The notes under the pieces are model-generated. The model was given only the letters and a program-made list of their open reading frames with translations. It did no database searches and was not told the origin of the DNA. 64,000 nt of DNA from Pseudomonas bananamidigenes (GTDB lineage: Bacteria; Pseudomonadota; Gammaproteobacteria; Pseudomonadales; Pseudomonadaceae): contig NZ_LRUN01000072.1 in NCBI RefSeq assembly GCF_001679645.1, positions 1-64,000 on the forward strand, given 5' to 3'. Each line of letters opens with the position of its first letter. The first letter of the stretch is position 1. The position numbers and the translations under genes were made by a program. Below, piece after piece: positions 25,843-34,973 of this stretch.

Positions 25843-25848
25843 GGTACT

Positions 25849-25925
25849 TGGTGGCTACACAGGGACTTGAACCCCGGACCCCAGCATTATGAATGCTATG
25901 CTCTAACCAACTGAGCTATGTAGCC
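25849..25925 (-). tRNA. tRNA-Met (anticodon CAU), elongator type
   Basis: 77 nt including an encoded CCA. The acceptor stem GGCTACA/TGTAGCC, the D-arm with AGCTCAGTTGGTTAGAGC, the anticodon loop with CAT, and the T-arm with GGTTCAAGTCC are all present. The first base pair G-C marks it as an elongator rather than the initiator, which has an unpaired first base. Confidence 0.96.
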
Positions 25926-26011
25926 AAGTGGCGCGCATTATTCCCCTGAAATGGAAAAGCGTCAAGCGTAAATTTCAAAATTTTTTCTACGCTTTCAACC
26001 GTTTATCAAAA

Positions 26012-27466
26012 TCAGGCGTTCAACAGCGGCGAAGGGCAGCGTCGGAACCAGCGACTGGCCTGCTCATACGCGTGCGCCAGTTGCAGAACGGCGAAGTCCG
26101 CCTGGTGCCGGCCGATGATCTGCAATCCCGTCGGCAACCCGTGGGCACTGAAGCCGGCCTGGACGCTGGCCACCGGGCAGCCGGACAAGGTGCCGGGTAT
26201 CACCACCTCCATCCAGCGATGATAAGTGTCCATGTTCACGCCCCCGATCGTGGTCGGCCATGGTTGTGATTTGTCGAACGGGAAGACCTGCGCGCTGGGC
26301 AGCAGCAGATAGTCGTACTGCTCGAACAAGCGGGAGATTGCCCGATACCAGTCACTGCGCACCACCGAGGCGGCAAACACTTCGCTGGCCGAGAGCTTCA
26401 GGCCGTTTTCCACTTCCCAGCAGGCTTCGGGTTTCAGCAGCGCCCGTTTCTGCGGATCGGCGTACGCCGCGCCAAGCGAGCCGGCGACCATCCAGTGGCG
26501 CAAGGTGCGCCAGCTGTTCCACAATTTTTCAGGAGCAAATTCCGCACGCGCCGGCTCGATCCGGCAACCCAGGCTTTCGAAGTCAGCGAAAGTCTTTTCA
26601 CACAACGCGAGAATGCCGTTCTCCATGGGCAGGTACCCGCCGAAGTCACCGAGCCAGCCGATCCTTGTACCGGTGAAGTCGCGCTCCAGCGGCGCTGTAA
26701 AGGCCTCACCGGATTCCCGGATCGACAGCGGTGCCCGCGCATCCCCGCCGGCCTGCACCGACAGCAGCATCGCGGCATCGCGCACGCTGCGCGCCATGGG
26801 CCCTTCATAGCCGAGTTGATCGAAGAACAGGTCGGCGCTGTCATCGAACGGCACGCGACCCTGAGACGGACGAAAACCGAAAATGTTGTTGAACGCTGCC
26901 GGGTTGCGCAGCGAGCCCATCATGTCGCTGCCGTCGGCCACCGGTACCAGATGCGTCGCCAGCGCCGCCGCCGCGCCACCGCTGCTGCCACCGGCGGTTT
27001 TGCTCGGGTCATAGGCGCAGCCGGTGGCGCCGAACAACGGATTGTAGCTCTGCGACCCGAGGCCGAACTCCGGAGTGTTGGTCTTGCCGATGATGATCGC
27101 GCCGGCGGCCTTGATCCGCTCGACCATGATGCCGTCACGCTCGGGAATGAAGTCCTTGAACAACGGTGAGCCCAGCGTGGTGCGGATGCCGCGGGTCAGC
27201 GACAGATCCTTGATGGCGTGGGGCAGGCCGTGCATCCAGCCCCGGTATTGGCCCCGGCTCAGTTCGGCGTCCCGTGTGTCGGCCTGGGCCAGCAGATCTT
27301 CCGGTGCCTGCAGGCTGATCAATGCGTTGACTGGCGGGTTGAACCGCTCGATATGGGCAAGATAAGTCTGCATCACTTCGCGGCAGGAAACCTGGCGCAG
27401 GCGGATGCGTTCGGCGAGCTCGATGGCCTGCAACAGGACCAGTTCGCTGATGTTATTGGAGTTCAT
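26012..27466 (-). CDS. Amidase-signature family amidase
   Basis: Encodes 484 aa with the Ser-cisSer-Lys triad region visible: HAIKDLS for the lysine and GGSSGGAAAALA for the serines. It hydrolyses an unidentified amide to acid and ammonia in the cytoplasm. It follows the substrate-binding protein gene of a polyamine-type ABC transporter by 61 bases, so an imported amide or polyamine derivative is a reasonable substrate. GatA is excluded because no gatB/gatC lies nearby. Confidence 0.88.
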   Translation of the reverse strand: MNSNNISELVLLQAIELAERIRLRQVSCREVMQTYLAHIERFNPPVNALISLQAPEDLLAQADTRDAELSRGQYRGWMHGLPHAIKDLSLTRGIRTTLGSPLFKDFIPERDGIMVERIKAAGAIIIGKTNTPEFGLGSQSYNPLFGATGCAYDPSKTAGGSSGGAAAALATHLVPVADGSDMMGSLRNPAAFNNIFGFRPSQGRVPFDDSADLFFDQLGYEGPMARSVRDAAMLLSVQAGGDARAPLSIRESGEAFTAPLERDFTGTRIGWLGDFGGYLPMENGILALCEKTFADFESLGCRIEPARAEFAPEKLWNSWRTLRHWMVAGSLGAAYADPQKRALLKPEACWEVENGLKLSASEVFAASVVRSDWYRAISRLFEQYDYLLLPSAQVFPFDKSQPWPTTIGGVNMDTYHRWMEVVIPGTLSGCPVASVQAGFSAHGLPTGLQIIGRHQADFAVLQLAHAYEQASRWFRRCPSPLLNA

Positions 27467-27497
27467 GACAACGGCGCCCTTCAGACGGCTGGAGAAA

Positions 27498-27520
27498 CGC
27501 CCCGGCTTCGTGCCGGGGCG
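27498..27520 (-). terminator. Intercistronic hairpin between binding-protein and amidase genes
   Basis: CGCCCCGGC (27498-27506) pairs with GCCGGGGCG (27512-27520) around TTCGT; the minus-strand tail is TTTCTCC. It may terminate part of the transcripts or protect the upstream mRNA end. Confidence 0.55.
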
Positions 27521-27527
27521 GCAGAAA

Positions 27528-28574
27528 TCAACGCATCAGGTTGGTCCACAGACGGTCCGCCAGACGGATCGCGCCTTCACCGCAGGTCTTGCTGAACACT
27601 ACGTGGGTGCCCTCGGGAATATGCAGTTCCGGTGCATCCTTGAGGTTCGCATCGAGGAACGGTTCGACGCCTTTGATCGGGCTTTGATGCTTGAGGAAGT
27701 TCTGGGTCATCGCCGAGTTTTCCGGCTGACTGAGAAACGCGATGAACGCCTTGGCATTCGCCGGATTCTTGCTGCCGGCAGGGATGACCATGTTGTCGAC
27801 CCAGGCCAGAACGCCTTCTTTCGGGTACAGGTACTTCAGGCTCGGTTTCATCTCACGGGCGCGCATCGACGATCCACCCCAGAACATCGACATATCGATT
27901 TCGCCCGAGGCGAGGTTCTCGCGGATCGAACCGGCCTTGGAACTGTAGGTTTTGACGAATGGCTTCTGCGCCTTGAGCAGCGTGAGGATCTGCTGCATCT
28001 GTTTCGGGTCTTCGCTGCACAGCGGAATGTTCAGGTACAGGCTGGCCATGTCGACCATGTCGCTGACCGAGTCGAACATGTTGATCCGTCCCTGCAGCTC
28101 GGCGGGCGGCTCATAGAGCACCTTGTAGCTGTCGGCCGGGCCTTTGTAGCGGCCACTGTCGAGCACCACGCTGGTAGTGCCCCAGATGAACGGTACCGAG
28201 TAGGCGCCTTCCGGGTCCCAGCTCGGTTTTTTCAGATTGTCGACCACTCCGGCGTAGTACGGCTCCTTGACCGGATCGAAGCGCTCCAGCAGGTTTTCCT
28301 TGATCAGGATCGGAATGAACTGGTGCGAGGGAATCGCCACGTCGTAACCGGCGCCGCCCTGTTTCAGTTTGGCCAGCAGCGTCTCGTTGGAGTCGTAGGA
28401 GTCGACGGTGACTTCGATGCCGGTCTGCTTCTGGAATTTGGCGAGAATCTCCGGTGAAAAGTAACCGCTCCAGCTCACCACATTGAGTTTCTCGGCGGCC
28501 TGAACACTCCCGGCCATGACCAGCGGCACAGTCAGGAACAACGAAGTGCCGACGCTTTTTATCCACTTGCTCAT
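27528..28574 (-). CDS. ABC transporter substrate-binding protein, PotD/PotF-like
   Basis: Encodes 348 aa with a signal peptide (cleavage near VQA-AEK, about residue 26). The mature start LNVVSWSGYFSPEILAKFQKQ is typical of the spermidine/putrescine-binding family. It captures its ligand in the periplasm for the two permeases and the ATPase encoded upstream. The ligand cannot be fixed by eye; polyamine, or an amide hydrolysed by the adjacent amidase, are candidates. Confidence 0.9.
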   Translation of the reverse strand: MSKWIKSVGTSLFLTVPLVMAGSVQAAEKLNVVSWSGYFSPEILAKFQKQTGIEVTVDSYDSNETLLAKLKQGGAGYDVAIPSHQFIPILIKENLLERFDPVKEPYYAGVVDNLKKPSWDPEGAYSVPFIWGTTSVVLDSGRYKGPADSYKVLYEPPAELQGRINMFDSVSDMVDMASLYLNIPLCSEDPKQMQQILTLLKAQKPFVKTYSSKAGSIRENLASGEIDMSMFWGGSSMRAREMKPSLKYLYPKEGVLAWVDNMVIPAGSKNPANAKAFIAFLSQPENSAMTQNFLKHQSPIKGVEPFLDANLKDAPELHIPEGTHVVFSKTCGEGAIRLADRLWTNLMR

Positions 28575-28601
28575 GCTATTTCCCCACGGTTCTTGGACGG
28601 T

Positions 28602-29411
28602 TCAGGCGTTCTTTTTGCCCAGCAGGTAAGACAGGCTGACAAACAGCACCGAGACGCCCAGGATCAGGGTCGATACGGCGTTGACGTCGGGTGTCACGCC
28701 CATGCGCAACAGGCCGAAAATGAAGATCGGCAGCGTTGTGGTGCCGGCCTGGGAGACCATCATCGAGATCACGAAGTTATCCAGCGAGACGATGAAGGCC
28801 AGCATCAGCCCGGAGAAAATCCCCGGCATCAGCAGCGGCAGGGTGACTTTGCGAAAGGTTCGCCATGGCCCGGCATACAGGTCGGCCGAGGCTTGTTCCA
28901 ATGACAGGTCCATGTCGTTCAGCCGTGCCCGGATCGGCAGGTAGGCAAACGGAATGCAGAACACCGTATGGGCGATGATCAGGTTGCCGTAGCCGAGCGA
29001 CAGGCCGATGGTGGAGAACAGCGCGAGCGTGGCGACGCCGACGACGATTTCAGGCAGCACCAGCGGCAGCATGATCGCGCCCATCGACAGTTGCAGGCCC
29101 TTGAACTTCGCGCCCCGTGAGGTACCGAGGGCCGCGAGGGTGGCAATCGCCGTGGCGACCATGCTCGCGCACACCGCGATCAGCAGACTGTTGCCGGCCG
29201 CCTGGCGCAATGCCTGATTGGCGAACGCGGCGCGATACCAGTCGAGGCTGAACCCGGTCCATACCGTGGCCGACTGGTTGGCGTTGAACGAGAACACCAC
29301 CAGCACCACGATCGGCGCGTAGAGGTACAGGTAGAACAGGAAACTGAAACCGCCGAATCCGGGGAAATCCTGTACGCCCAGGCCCTTGCGTTTGAACAGA
29401 CCGGTCATCAC
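28602..29411 (-). CDS. ABC transporter permease, PotC-like
   Basis: Encodes 269 aa with about six membrane helices. The permease EAA loop that contacts the ATPase is seen as EQASADLYAGPWRTFRKVTLPLLMP in part. It overlaps the preceding permease gene by 4 bases (ATG 29411, with a second in-frame ATG at 29408). Confidence 0.9.
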   Translation of the reverse strand: MMTGLFKRKGLGVQDFPGFGGFSFLFYLYLYAPIVVLVVFSFNANQSATVWTGFSLDWYRAAFANQALRQAAGNSLLIAVCASMVATAIATLAALGTSRGAKFKGLQLSMGAIMLPLVLPEIVVGVATLALFSTIGLSLGYGNLIIAHTVFCIPFAYLPIRARLNDMDLSLEQASADLYAGPWRTFRKVTLPLLMPGIFSGLMLAFIVSLDNFVISMMVSQAGTTTLPIFIFGLLRMGVTPDVNAVSTLILGVSVLFVSLSYLLGKKNA

Positions 29412-30328
29412 GCACCTCCTTTGGCGATGCGCTGGCGTTCGGCGCGCAGGGCATAGACCGTCAGGACCAGCATCACTGCCGCCATCAGCACCAGCGACAA
29501 TGCCGCGCCGAACGGCCAGTTACGGGCATCGCTGAACTGCCGGAAGATCAGGTTGCCGAGCATCATCCGCGTACCGCCGCCGAGCAGTTCGGGGGCGATC
29601 ATCGCGCCCAGGCACGGCACGAAGGTGAGAATGGCACCGGCGAGAATGCCCGGTCTGGCGATCGGCAGCACCACTTTGCGCAAGGTGCGCAGGCGCCCGG
29701 CATAGAGGTCCTGAGCGGCCTCGAGCAGACGGATATCCATCTTTTCCAGCGTGGCGTAGATCGGCAGAACCACGAAGGGCGCATAGGTGTAAACCAGCCC
29801 CAGCAGCACGGCGCCGTCGGTGTACAGCAACTGCAGCGGCTCATGGATGACACCCATGCCCATCAGGCTGTTGTTGATCACCCCGGTGTTACGCAACAGC
29901 AGAATCCACGCGTAAGTGCGGATCAGCAGGTTGGCCCAGAACGGCACCGTGATCAGGAAGATCAACAGACCCCGCCGATGCGCCGGTTGCATGGCCAGCC
30001 ATACCGCCACCGGAAAACCGATCAGCAGCGTGATGACGGTGGTCAGGCCGGCAATCCCGACCGAGCGCAGGGCGATGATCAAGTAGGAGTCGGCAAAGGC
30101 CAGACTATCGTCCATCTGCCGCTCGAACAGCAGGGAGGTGTAGGCGTCGCTGCTGAACACCTTGTTGACCCCGCCGTAGGGGTTGGCTTCCATTAGCGAG
30201 TACCCGATGACGATCAGGATCGGCACCACCAGAAACAGTGCAATGGCGATCAGCGCCGGGCTGACACCGAGGAAGCTCTGGAACGCCCGTCGGCGTTCAA
30301 GCGTGTGGGTTATCGGTAAGGCGTGCAT
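29408..30328 (-). CDS. ABC transporter permease, PotB-like
   Basis: Encodes 306 aa with about six helices and the EAA-like loop LLEAAQDLYAGRLRTLRKV. It forms the heterodimeric channel with the PotC-like protein. It starts 15 bases after the ATPase gene and ends inside the next permease gene, so it is co-transcribed. Confidence 0.9.
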   Translation of the reverse strand: MHALPITHTLERRRAFQSFLGVSPALIAIALFLVVPILIVIGYSLMEANPYGGVNKVFSSDAYTSLLFERQMDDSLAFADSYLIIALRSVGIAGLTTVITLLIGFPVAVWLAMQPAHRRGLLIFLITVPFWANLLIRTYAWILLLRNTGVINNSLMGMGVIHEPLQLLYTDGAVLLGLVYTYAPFVVLPIYATLEKMDIRLLEAAQDLYAGRLRTLRKVVLPIARPGILAGAILTFVPCLGAMIAPELLGGGTRMMLGNLIFRQFSDARNWPFGAALSLVLMAAVMLVLTVYALRAERQRIAKGGA

Positions 30329-30343
30329 GGCAACTCCTCGGGC

Positions 30344-31462
30344 TCAATCGTGCAGGACGCTGGCGCTTCCCCGGTCGAACAGCAGACCGGCCTGACTGCC
30401 GACGGCAAAACGCAGGCTCTGATCGACGCAGTTGGGTGTGCGCACGGTGAGGCGCGAACCGTCGCCGAGGCTGACCTGGTATTGCAGGTCGGTGCCCAGA
30501 TAGATCTGCGCTTCGACCCGGCACGGCAACGCAGTCTCTGTGTTGGCGGGCACCAGGTGCAGGCGCTCGGGGCGAACCGACAGGGTCACAGTGGTGCCCG
30601 GTTTCACGTCGTTGCACGGTTGTGCCGGCAAAGGATGTCCGGTCGGTCCGGCGAACCAGGCCATGCCATCCTCGACCCGAGTGACCGTGACCTGGATGAA
30701 GTTGGTTTCGCCTATGAAGTCGGCCACGAAGCGATTGCGCGGCCGTTCGTAGATGTCCTCGGGGCGCCCGACCTGTTGCACTTCGCCTTCGGACAGTACG
30801 GCGATGCGGTCGGACATGGTCAGCGCTTCTTCCTGGTCATGGGTGACGAAGATGAAGGTGATGCCGGTTCTGGCCTGAATGCTCTTCAGCTCTTCGCGCA
30901 TGGCCTGGCGCAGCTTGAGATCCAGTGCCGACAGCGGTTCGTCAAGCAACAGCACCTTGGGATGTGGCGCCAGAGCGCGGGCGAGGGCAACGCGCTGCTG
31001 CTGACCGCCGGAGAGTTGCGCCGGTTTGCGGCTGGCAAAACGCTCCATCTGCACCAGGCCCAGCATCTCGCGAACCCGCTCGTCGATCTGCGTCTTGTTC
31101 ATGACCTTGCCCATCGGGTGCGATTCAAGGCCGAAGGCCAGGTTTTCGGCGATGGTCATGTGCGGGAACAATGCGTAGTGCTGGAACACCGTGTTGACCG
31201 GGCGCTGGAACGGCGGGCGCTCGGCGATGTTTTCGCCGTAGAGCAGGATCTCGCCCAGCGTCGGAAACTCGAACCCGGCAATCATCCGCAGCAGCGTGGT
31301 CTTGCCGCAGCCGGAGGGGCCGAGAAGGGTGAAGAATTCGTTGTCGCGGATGTCCAGGTCGATGTTTTTCAACGCCACCGGACCGTGGTCGGGATCGCCG
31401 TAGACCTTGCGCACCGAGCGGATCGACACCGCCAGCGTTTGCAGCGAATGCAGGGCATTCAT
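30344..31462 (-). CDS. ABC transporter ATP-binding protein, PotA-like
   Basis: Encodes 372 aa. Walker A GPSGCGKT, Q-loop QHYALFPH, signature LSGGQQQR, Walker B VLLLDEP and the H-loop VTHDQEEA are all intact, followed by a C-terminal TOBE-like regulatory domain. First gene of the minus-strand operon ATPase-permease-permease-binding protein-amidase. It is divergent from the LysR gene, its likely regulator. Confidence 0.92.
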   Translation of the reverse strand: MNALHSLQTLAVSIRSVRKVYGDPDHGPVALKNIDLDIRDNEFFTLLGPSGCGKTTLLRMIAGFEFPTLGEILLYGENIAERPPFQRPVNTVFQHYALFPHMTIAENLAFGLESHPMGKVMNKTQIDERVREMLGLVQMERFASRKPAQLSGGQQQRVALARALAPHPKVLLLDEPLSALDLKLRQAMREELKSIQARTGITFIFVTHDQEEALTMSDRIAVLSEGEVQQVGRPEDIYERPRNRFVADFIGETNFIQVTVTRVEDGMAWFAGPTGHPLPAQPCNDVKPGTTVTLSVRPERLHLVPANTETALPCRVEAQIYLGTDLQYQVSLGDGSRLTVRTPNCVDQSLRFAVGSQAGLLFDRGSASVLHD

Positions 31463-31688
31463 GCGTTACCTCCGATTCCCCCATCGCCGGCGATTGCGCT
31501 GTCAGTCAGCGAATCGGTCGGGCCATGGATATTATTTTTCTGGGCAGGATCGAGATTGCGTTCGGGGTGAAACCAGCTGTTTTGTTGTTCTGCTGTGGCT
31601 CGATTATCGGCGAGGGGTTGCGCGAGGCGAAACTTCAATTTAAACATGGCAGGTGTTAGTTAATTTAATACCGACAGGTGCCAGGAAC

Positions 31689-32591
31689 ATGCCCGACCGC
31701 CGCTTGCCGCCGCTCAATGCGGTGCGCGCATTCGATGCCGCCGCCCGCCTGGGCAGTTATGTCGAGGCCTCGAAAGCCTTGCACGTGACTCAACCCGCGA
31801 TTGGCCGGCATGTGAAGCTGCTGGAGGACTGGCTGGGCATTCAGCTGTTCGAACGCACGTCGCGCGGGGTCAATCTGACGCCCGCCGGTGAGAAGTACCA
31901 TCGCAAGATCGCCGCGGCCCTGCAGTTGATCATCGAGGCCGGCAAGGAGGCGCGTCCCAAAGAGGCTGAGCGCTGGCTGCGGATCATGGTGGTGCCGGGT
32001 TTCGCCAAGCGCTGGCTGATGCCGCGCATCGAGGCCATGCGGCATCTGCGTCCGGGGCTGAAATTCGCCATCGAACCGAATTCGACCTTCACCGAAGTGG
32101 ATGGCAAGAACGCCGACCTCGGGATTGTTTACGGCCTCGATGGGCAGTACGCCGATTCCCGTGAAGCGTTGATCTGCCCGCGGGTGTTTCCGATCTGCAC
32201 CCCGCAGTACCTGGCGAGTATCGAACCGCTTGGCGGTCCCGCCGATCTGGTCCGGCACGAGTTGATCCACGTCGATGACGGCGAGTGGTGGAACCTGTGG
32301 TTCGCCGCCCATGACCTGGATATTCACCTCAATTCCGACCTGCTCTATGTCAACAACGATCACGCGCTGTCGGTGGCCGAGAGCGGGCAGGGCATCGCGT
32401 TGGCCAATGAGGTTCTGGTTCGCGAAGAACTCAAGTCCGGCAAACTGGTGCGCGCCGTGGAGGCTCAGGTGAAGCTGGAAAGCTATCGGGTGTTGACGCC
32501 GTCCGCCGAGTTGTCGGCGGATGCGGCGTGGTTCGTTCAGTGGCTCAAATCCGAACTGGAGAAGGATTTTCCCGAGGCACTGATCAACTGA
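31689..32591 (+). CDS. LysR-family transcriptional regulator, GcvA-like
   Basis: Encodes 300 aa: an N-terminal winged helix-turn-helix (LNAVRAFDAAARLGSYVEAS, HVTQPAIGRHVKLLE) and a C-terminal ligand-binding domain with the GcvA/AmpR-subfamily style. ATG 31689 is chosen because CCAGGAAC lies just upstream; an in-frame GTG at 31653 is unlikely. It is divergent from the ABC transporter/amidase operon across 226 bases and probably controls it. Its last 8 bases overlap the convergent chemoreceptor gene. Confidence 0.9.
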   Translation: MPDRRLPPLNAVRAFDAAARLGSYVEASKALHVTQPAIGRHVKLLEDWLGIQLFERTSRGVNLTPAGEKYHRKIAAALQLIIEAGKEARPKEAERWLRIMVVPGFAKRWLMPRIEAMRHLRPGLKFAIEPNSTFTEVDGKNADLGIVYGLDGQYADSREALICPRVFPICTPQYLASIEPLGGPADLVRHELIHVDDGEWWNLWFAAHDLDIHLNSDLLYVNNDHALSVAESGQGIALANEVLVREELKSGKLVRAVEAQVKLESYRVLTPSAELSADAAWFVQWLKSELEKDFPEALIN

Positions 32592-34641
32592 GCCGGAAAC
32601 GTGCGGTGTTGTCGCTCAAGGCCCGGCTGCCTTGGCTCAAGGTGTCCGCGGCGAGGTTCACGGCCCGCGCACCTTCGAGCAGGCGAACCGCTGCCTGATC
32701 GACCTGCTGGATATTGCCGCTGACCTCATCGGCGGTGCTCGCCTGTTCTTCCACCGCCGTGGCGATCTGGGCGAGGGTGTCGGTGACGCTCTGCACGGCA
32801 CTGGCGATTTCCCCCAGGCGCTCGCCCAGTCCCGTCACGGCTTCGGCATCCGATTGTGCCTGACCGCAGGCGGCCTCCATCAGGCTCACTGCCTCGTTGA
32901 CTGTCGCGCGCAGGCTGTCGACCGTACCGGCGATCTGCGCGGTGGACGATTGCGTGCGTTGCGACAGGCTGCGCACCTCGTCGGCCACCACGGCAAAACC
33001 ACGTCCCTGTTCGCCGGCACGGGCGGCCTCGATGGCAGCGTTCAGTGCCAGCAGGTTGGTCTGCTCGGCAACGCCGCGAATGGTATCGACCACCAGTTGA
33101 ATCTGTTGCCCCTGCTCGCTGACCCGGCCCAGCGCCGCTGCGGTTTCGTTCAGCCGCTGATTGAGCTGTTGAATGCTCTCCGTGGTGCGTTGGCTGTCGC
33201 GGCTGCTGTCGGCGGCGATGCGTCGGGTCTGCTGAGCGCTGCCGGAGGCTTGTTCGCAACTTTGCGCCACACCCTGAGAGGTGGCCGCCAGTTGCGTGGC
33301 TGCAGCAGCGATCTGGCTGATCTGCAATTGCTGCGCTTCGACTTCGCTGAGCGCGCCGCTGGAGTGATCGTTAAGGCTGCGTACCGCGTTGCTCAGTTGC
33401 GAGGTTTCGTGATCGACGCCCAGCAGGCTGGTGCGCAATTGCACCACGGCCACGTTGAGCGCGGTGCTGATCGAGGCCAGTTCATCGCGGCCCGTGACGG
33501 GCACCTGCAGGCTCAGATTGCCGTCACGCAGCGCTTCGGCGAGCAGCGTGATGCCGCTGGCGCTGCGGCGGATCGAGGCTTGCAGGCAGACGAACAGATA
33601 CAGTGCCGCGAGCAACAGGCAACCGAAGATCGCCGCAACCACAATGAACTGACGGATCGCCGAGCCATGGTAATCATTCAGGCGCTGGTCCAGCGCCACC
33701 AGCGATTGCTGGCGCAGCGAGGCAAGGTTGCCGAGCAACGTGTCCAGGTTGCGCTCGAAATCTTCCGGCTTGAGCGTAATGCTGCCGCCGAACATGCCTT
33801 CATCCAGCACTTTCAGACCGGCATCCAGCTGCTTGAGGCTGTCGTGATATTGCCCGGCCCAGCCTTGCAGCGCATCTGGCAGTCGCGTTTCAAGCAGGCT
33901 CGCCGTTTTCACCAGTTGTTCCCGGGCGTCGCCGATGCGGCTGCGCAGATCGCGCAGTTGCAGGCGGCTTTGCAAAGTGAACTGGCCGGATACCACTGAT
34001 GCCTGGCCGACCGCCGCCAGCCGACCGACCCGCTCGATCAGGTCTGGCGCATGCTGGGTGGAAATCTGTGTCAGCAAATAGGTTTCCAGCCACGGTGCGA
34101 GGATCAGGCGATTGTCCATTGCGATCTGTTCGCGCAATGCCTGCAGGGCGCCAAGGGCGTTGGTAAAGCGATCGTAACCGTCCGGCCACCAGCCGATCCC
34201 TCCCAGACTCTTTGAATCCAGTCCGCCGAGCGCGGTTTGCAGGGCCTGGTAACGGGCCAGGGTTTCACCTTCCGCCCCTTCGGCGTGCAAGGCGTTGCCC
34301 AGATCCAGCGTGGCCTGGGCGACGGCAGGTTGCACGGCATCGAATGCAGCCATCGCGGCGAGGGTCGCGGGCGTCGGTTGCCGGTTGGTTTCGGTGGCAC
34401 GCCAGCGGGCGGCGCGGTCGCGTTGAGCGGCGAGCAGGTTGTCGAGCGCATCGAGGGCCAGCAGTTGTCGCACGCCCGCACGTTCGCCGGAAATCAGGCT
34501 GAGCTTGTCACGATAGTCCTGGCCGATCATCAACAGGCTGCCGGTCAGAGGCAGAATGAACAACAGAAACAACAACTGGAACTTACGCGCGAAGCCAAAC
34601 CGCCCCAGCAATTTGATCCCCGGTGACAAGAAAGCCTGCAT
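32584..34641 (-). CDS. Membrane methyl-accepting chemotaxis protein
   Basis: Encodes 685 aa: membrane helix near residues 20-42, a large periplasmic helical domain of about 285 residues with nitrate/sulfonate-sensor-like length, a second helix near 330-352, HAMP, and a cytoplasmic signalling domain with the EQTNLLALNAAIEAARAGEQ tip. ATG 34641 is chosen because AGAGGAG lies 10 bases upstream; the frame to 34779 looks non-coding. The ligand is unknown. It could sense the substrate of the neighbouring ABC system. Confidence 0.87.
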   Translation of the reverse strand: MQAFLSPGIKLLGRFGFARKFQLLFLLFILPLTGSLLMIGQDYRDKLSLISGERAGVRQLLALDALDNLLAAQRDRAARWRATETNRQPTPATLAAMAAFDAVQPAVAQATLDLGNALHAEGAEGETLARYQALQTALGGLDSKSLGGIGWWPDGYDRFTNALGALQALREQIAMDNRLILAPWLETYLLTQISTQHAPDLIERVGRLAAVGQASVVSGQFTLQSRLQLRDLRSRIGDAREQLVKTASLLETRLPDALQGWAGQYHDSLKQLDAGLKVLDEGMFGGSITLKPEDFERNLDTLLGNLASLRQQSLVALDQRLNDYHGSAIRQFIVVAAIFGCLLLAALYLFVCLQASIRRSASGITLLAEALRDGNLSLQVPVTGRDELASISTALNVAVVQLRTSLLGVDHETSQLSNAVRSLNDHSSGALSEVEAQQLQISQIAAAATQLAATSQGVAQSCEQASGSAQQTRRIAADSSRDSQRTTESIQQLNQRLNETAAALGRVSEQGQQIQLVVDTIRGVAEQTNLLALNAAIEAARAGEQGRGFAVVADEVRSLSQRTQSSTAQIAGTVDSLRATVNEAVSLMEAACGQAQSDAEAVTGLGERLGEIASAVQSVTDTLAQIATAVEEQASTADEVSGNIQQVDQAAVRLLEGARAVNLAADTLSQGSRALSDNTARFRLS

Positions 34642-34973
34642 ACCCCATGACTCCTCTGGACACCACGCACCATCGGCGTGCATCGCACTCGTCGCGAGCG
34701 CGATCAGTGCCCTGCTAAAAGGCTTCGAAAGTCCACTCTCGTCCGCTCTATGGGCAGGCTCTGTAGCAAAACTTCCCATTCTCGATCCCTTTGTAAGGGG
34801 ACCGCGTTCAAGCTGAGAGGCAAGGCAAGAATCAGACCATGGCTTTGCGCTATCACTTGCGCCGCAGTGAATAAACAGTTCGTTAGCTGGCTAAGGGGAT
34901 GGCGCGGGCGCACCGAAAAATGGCACATTGACGCACCTGCCCGTGTGCATCCACCTGCTGTACGGAAATTCCC
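34642..34973. other. Divergent intergenic region
   Basis: 332 bases between the chemoreceptor and the MFS pump genes. I see no RNA gene, repeat or convincing promoter; a FliA-type motif for the chemoreceptor was searched for by eye and not found. Confidence 0.5.

Noticed and set aside
25849..25925. tRNA-Met as integration site of a prophage or island
   Set aside because: No integrase, no att-like duplication of the tRNA end and no phage genes are present nearby.
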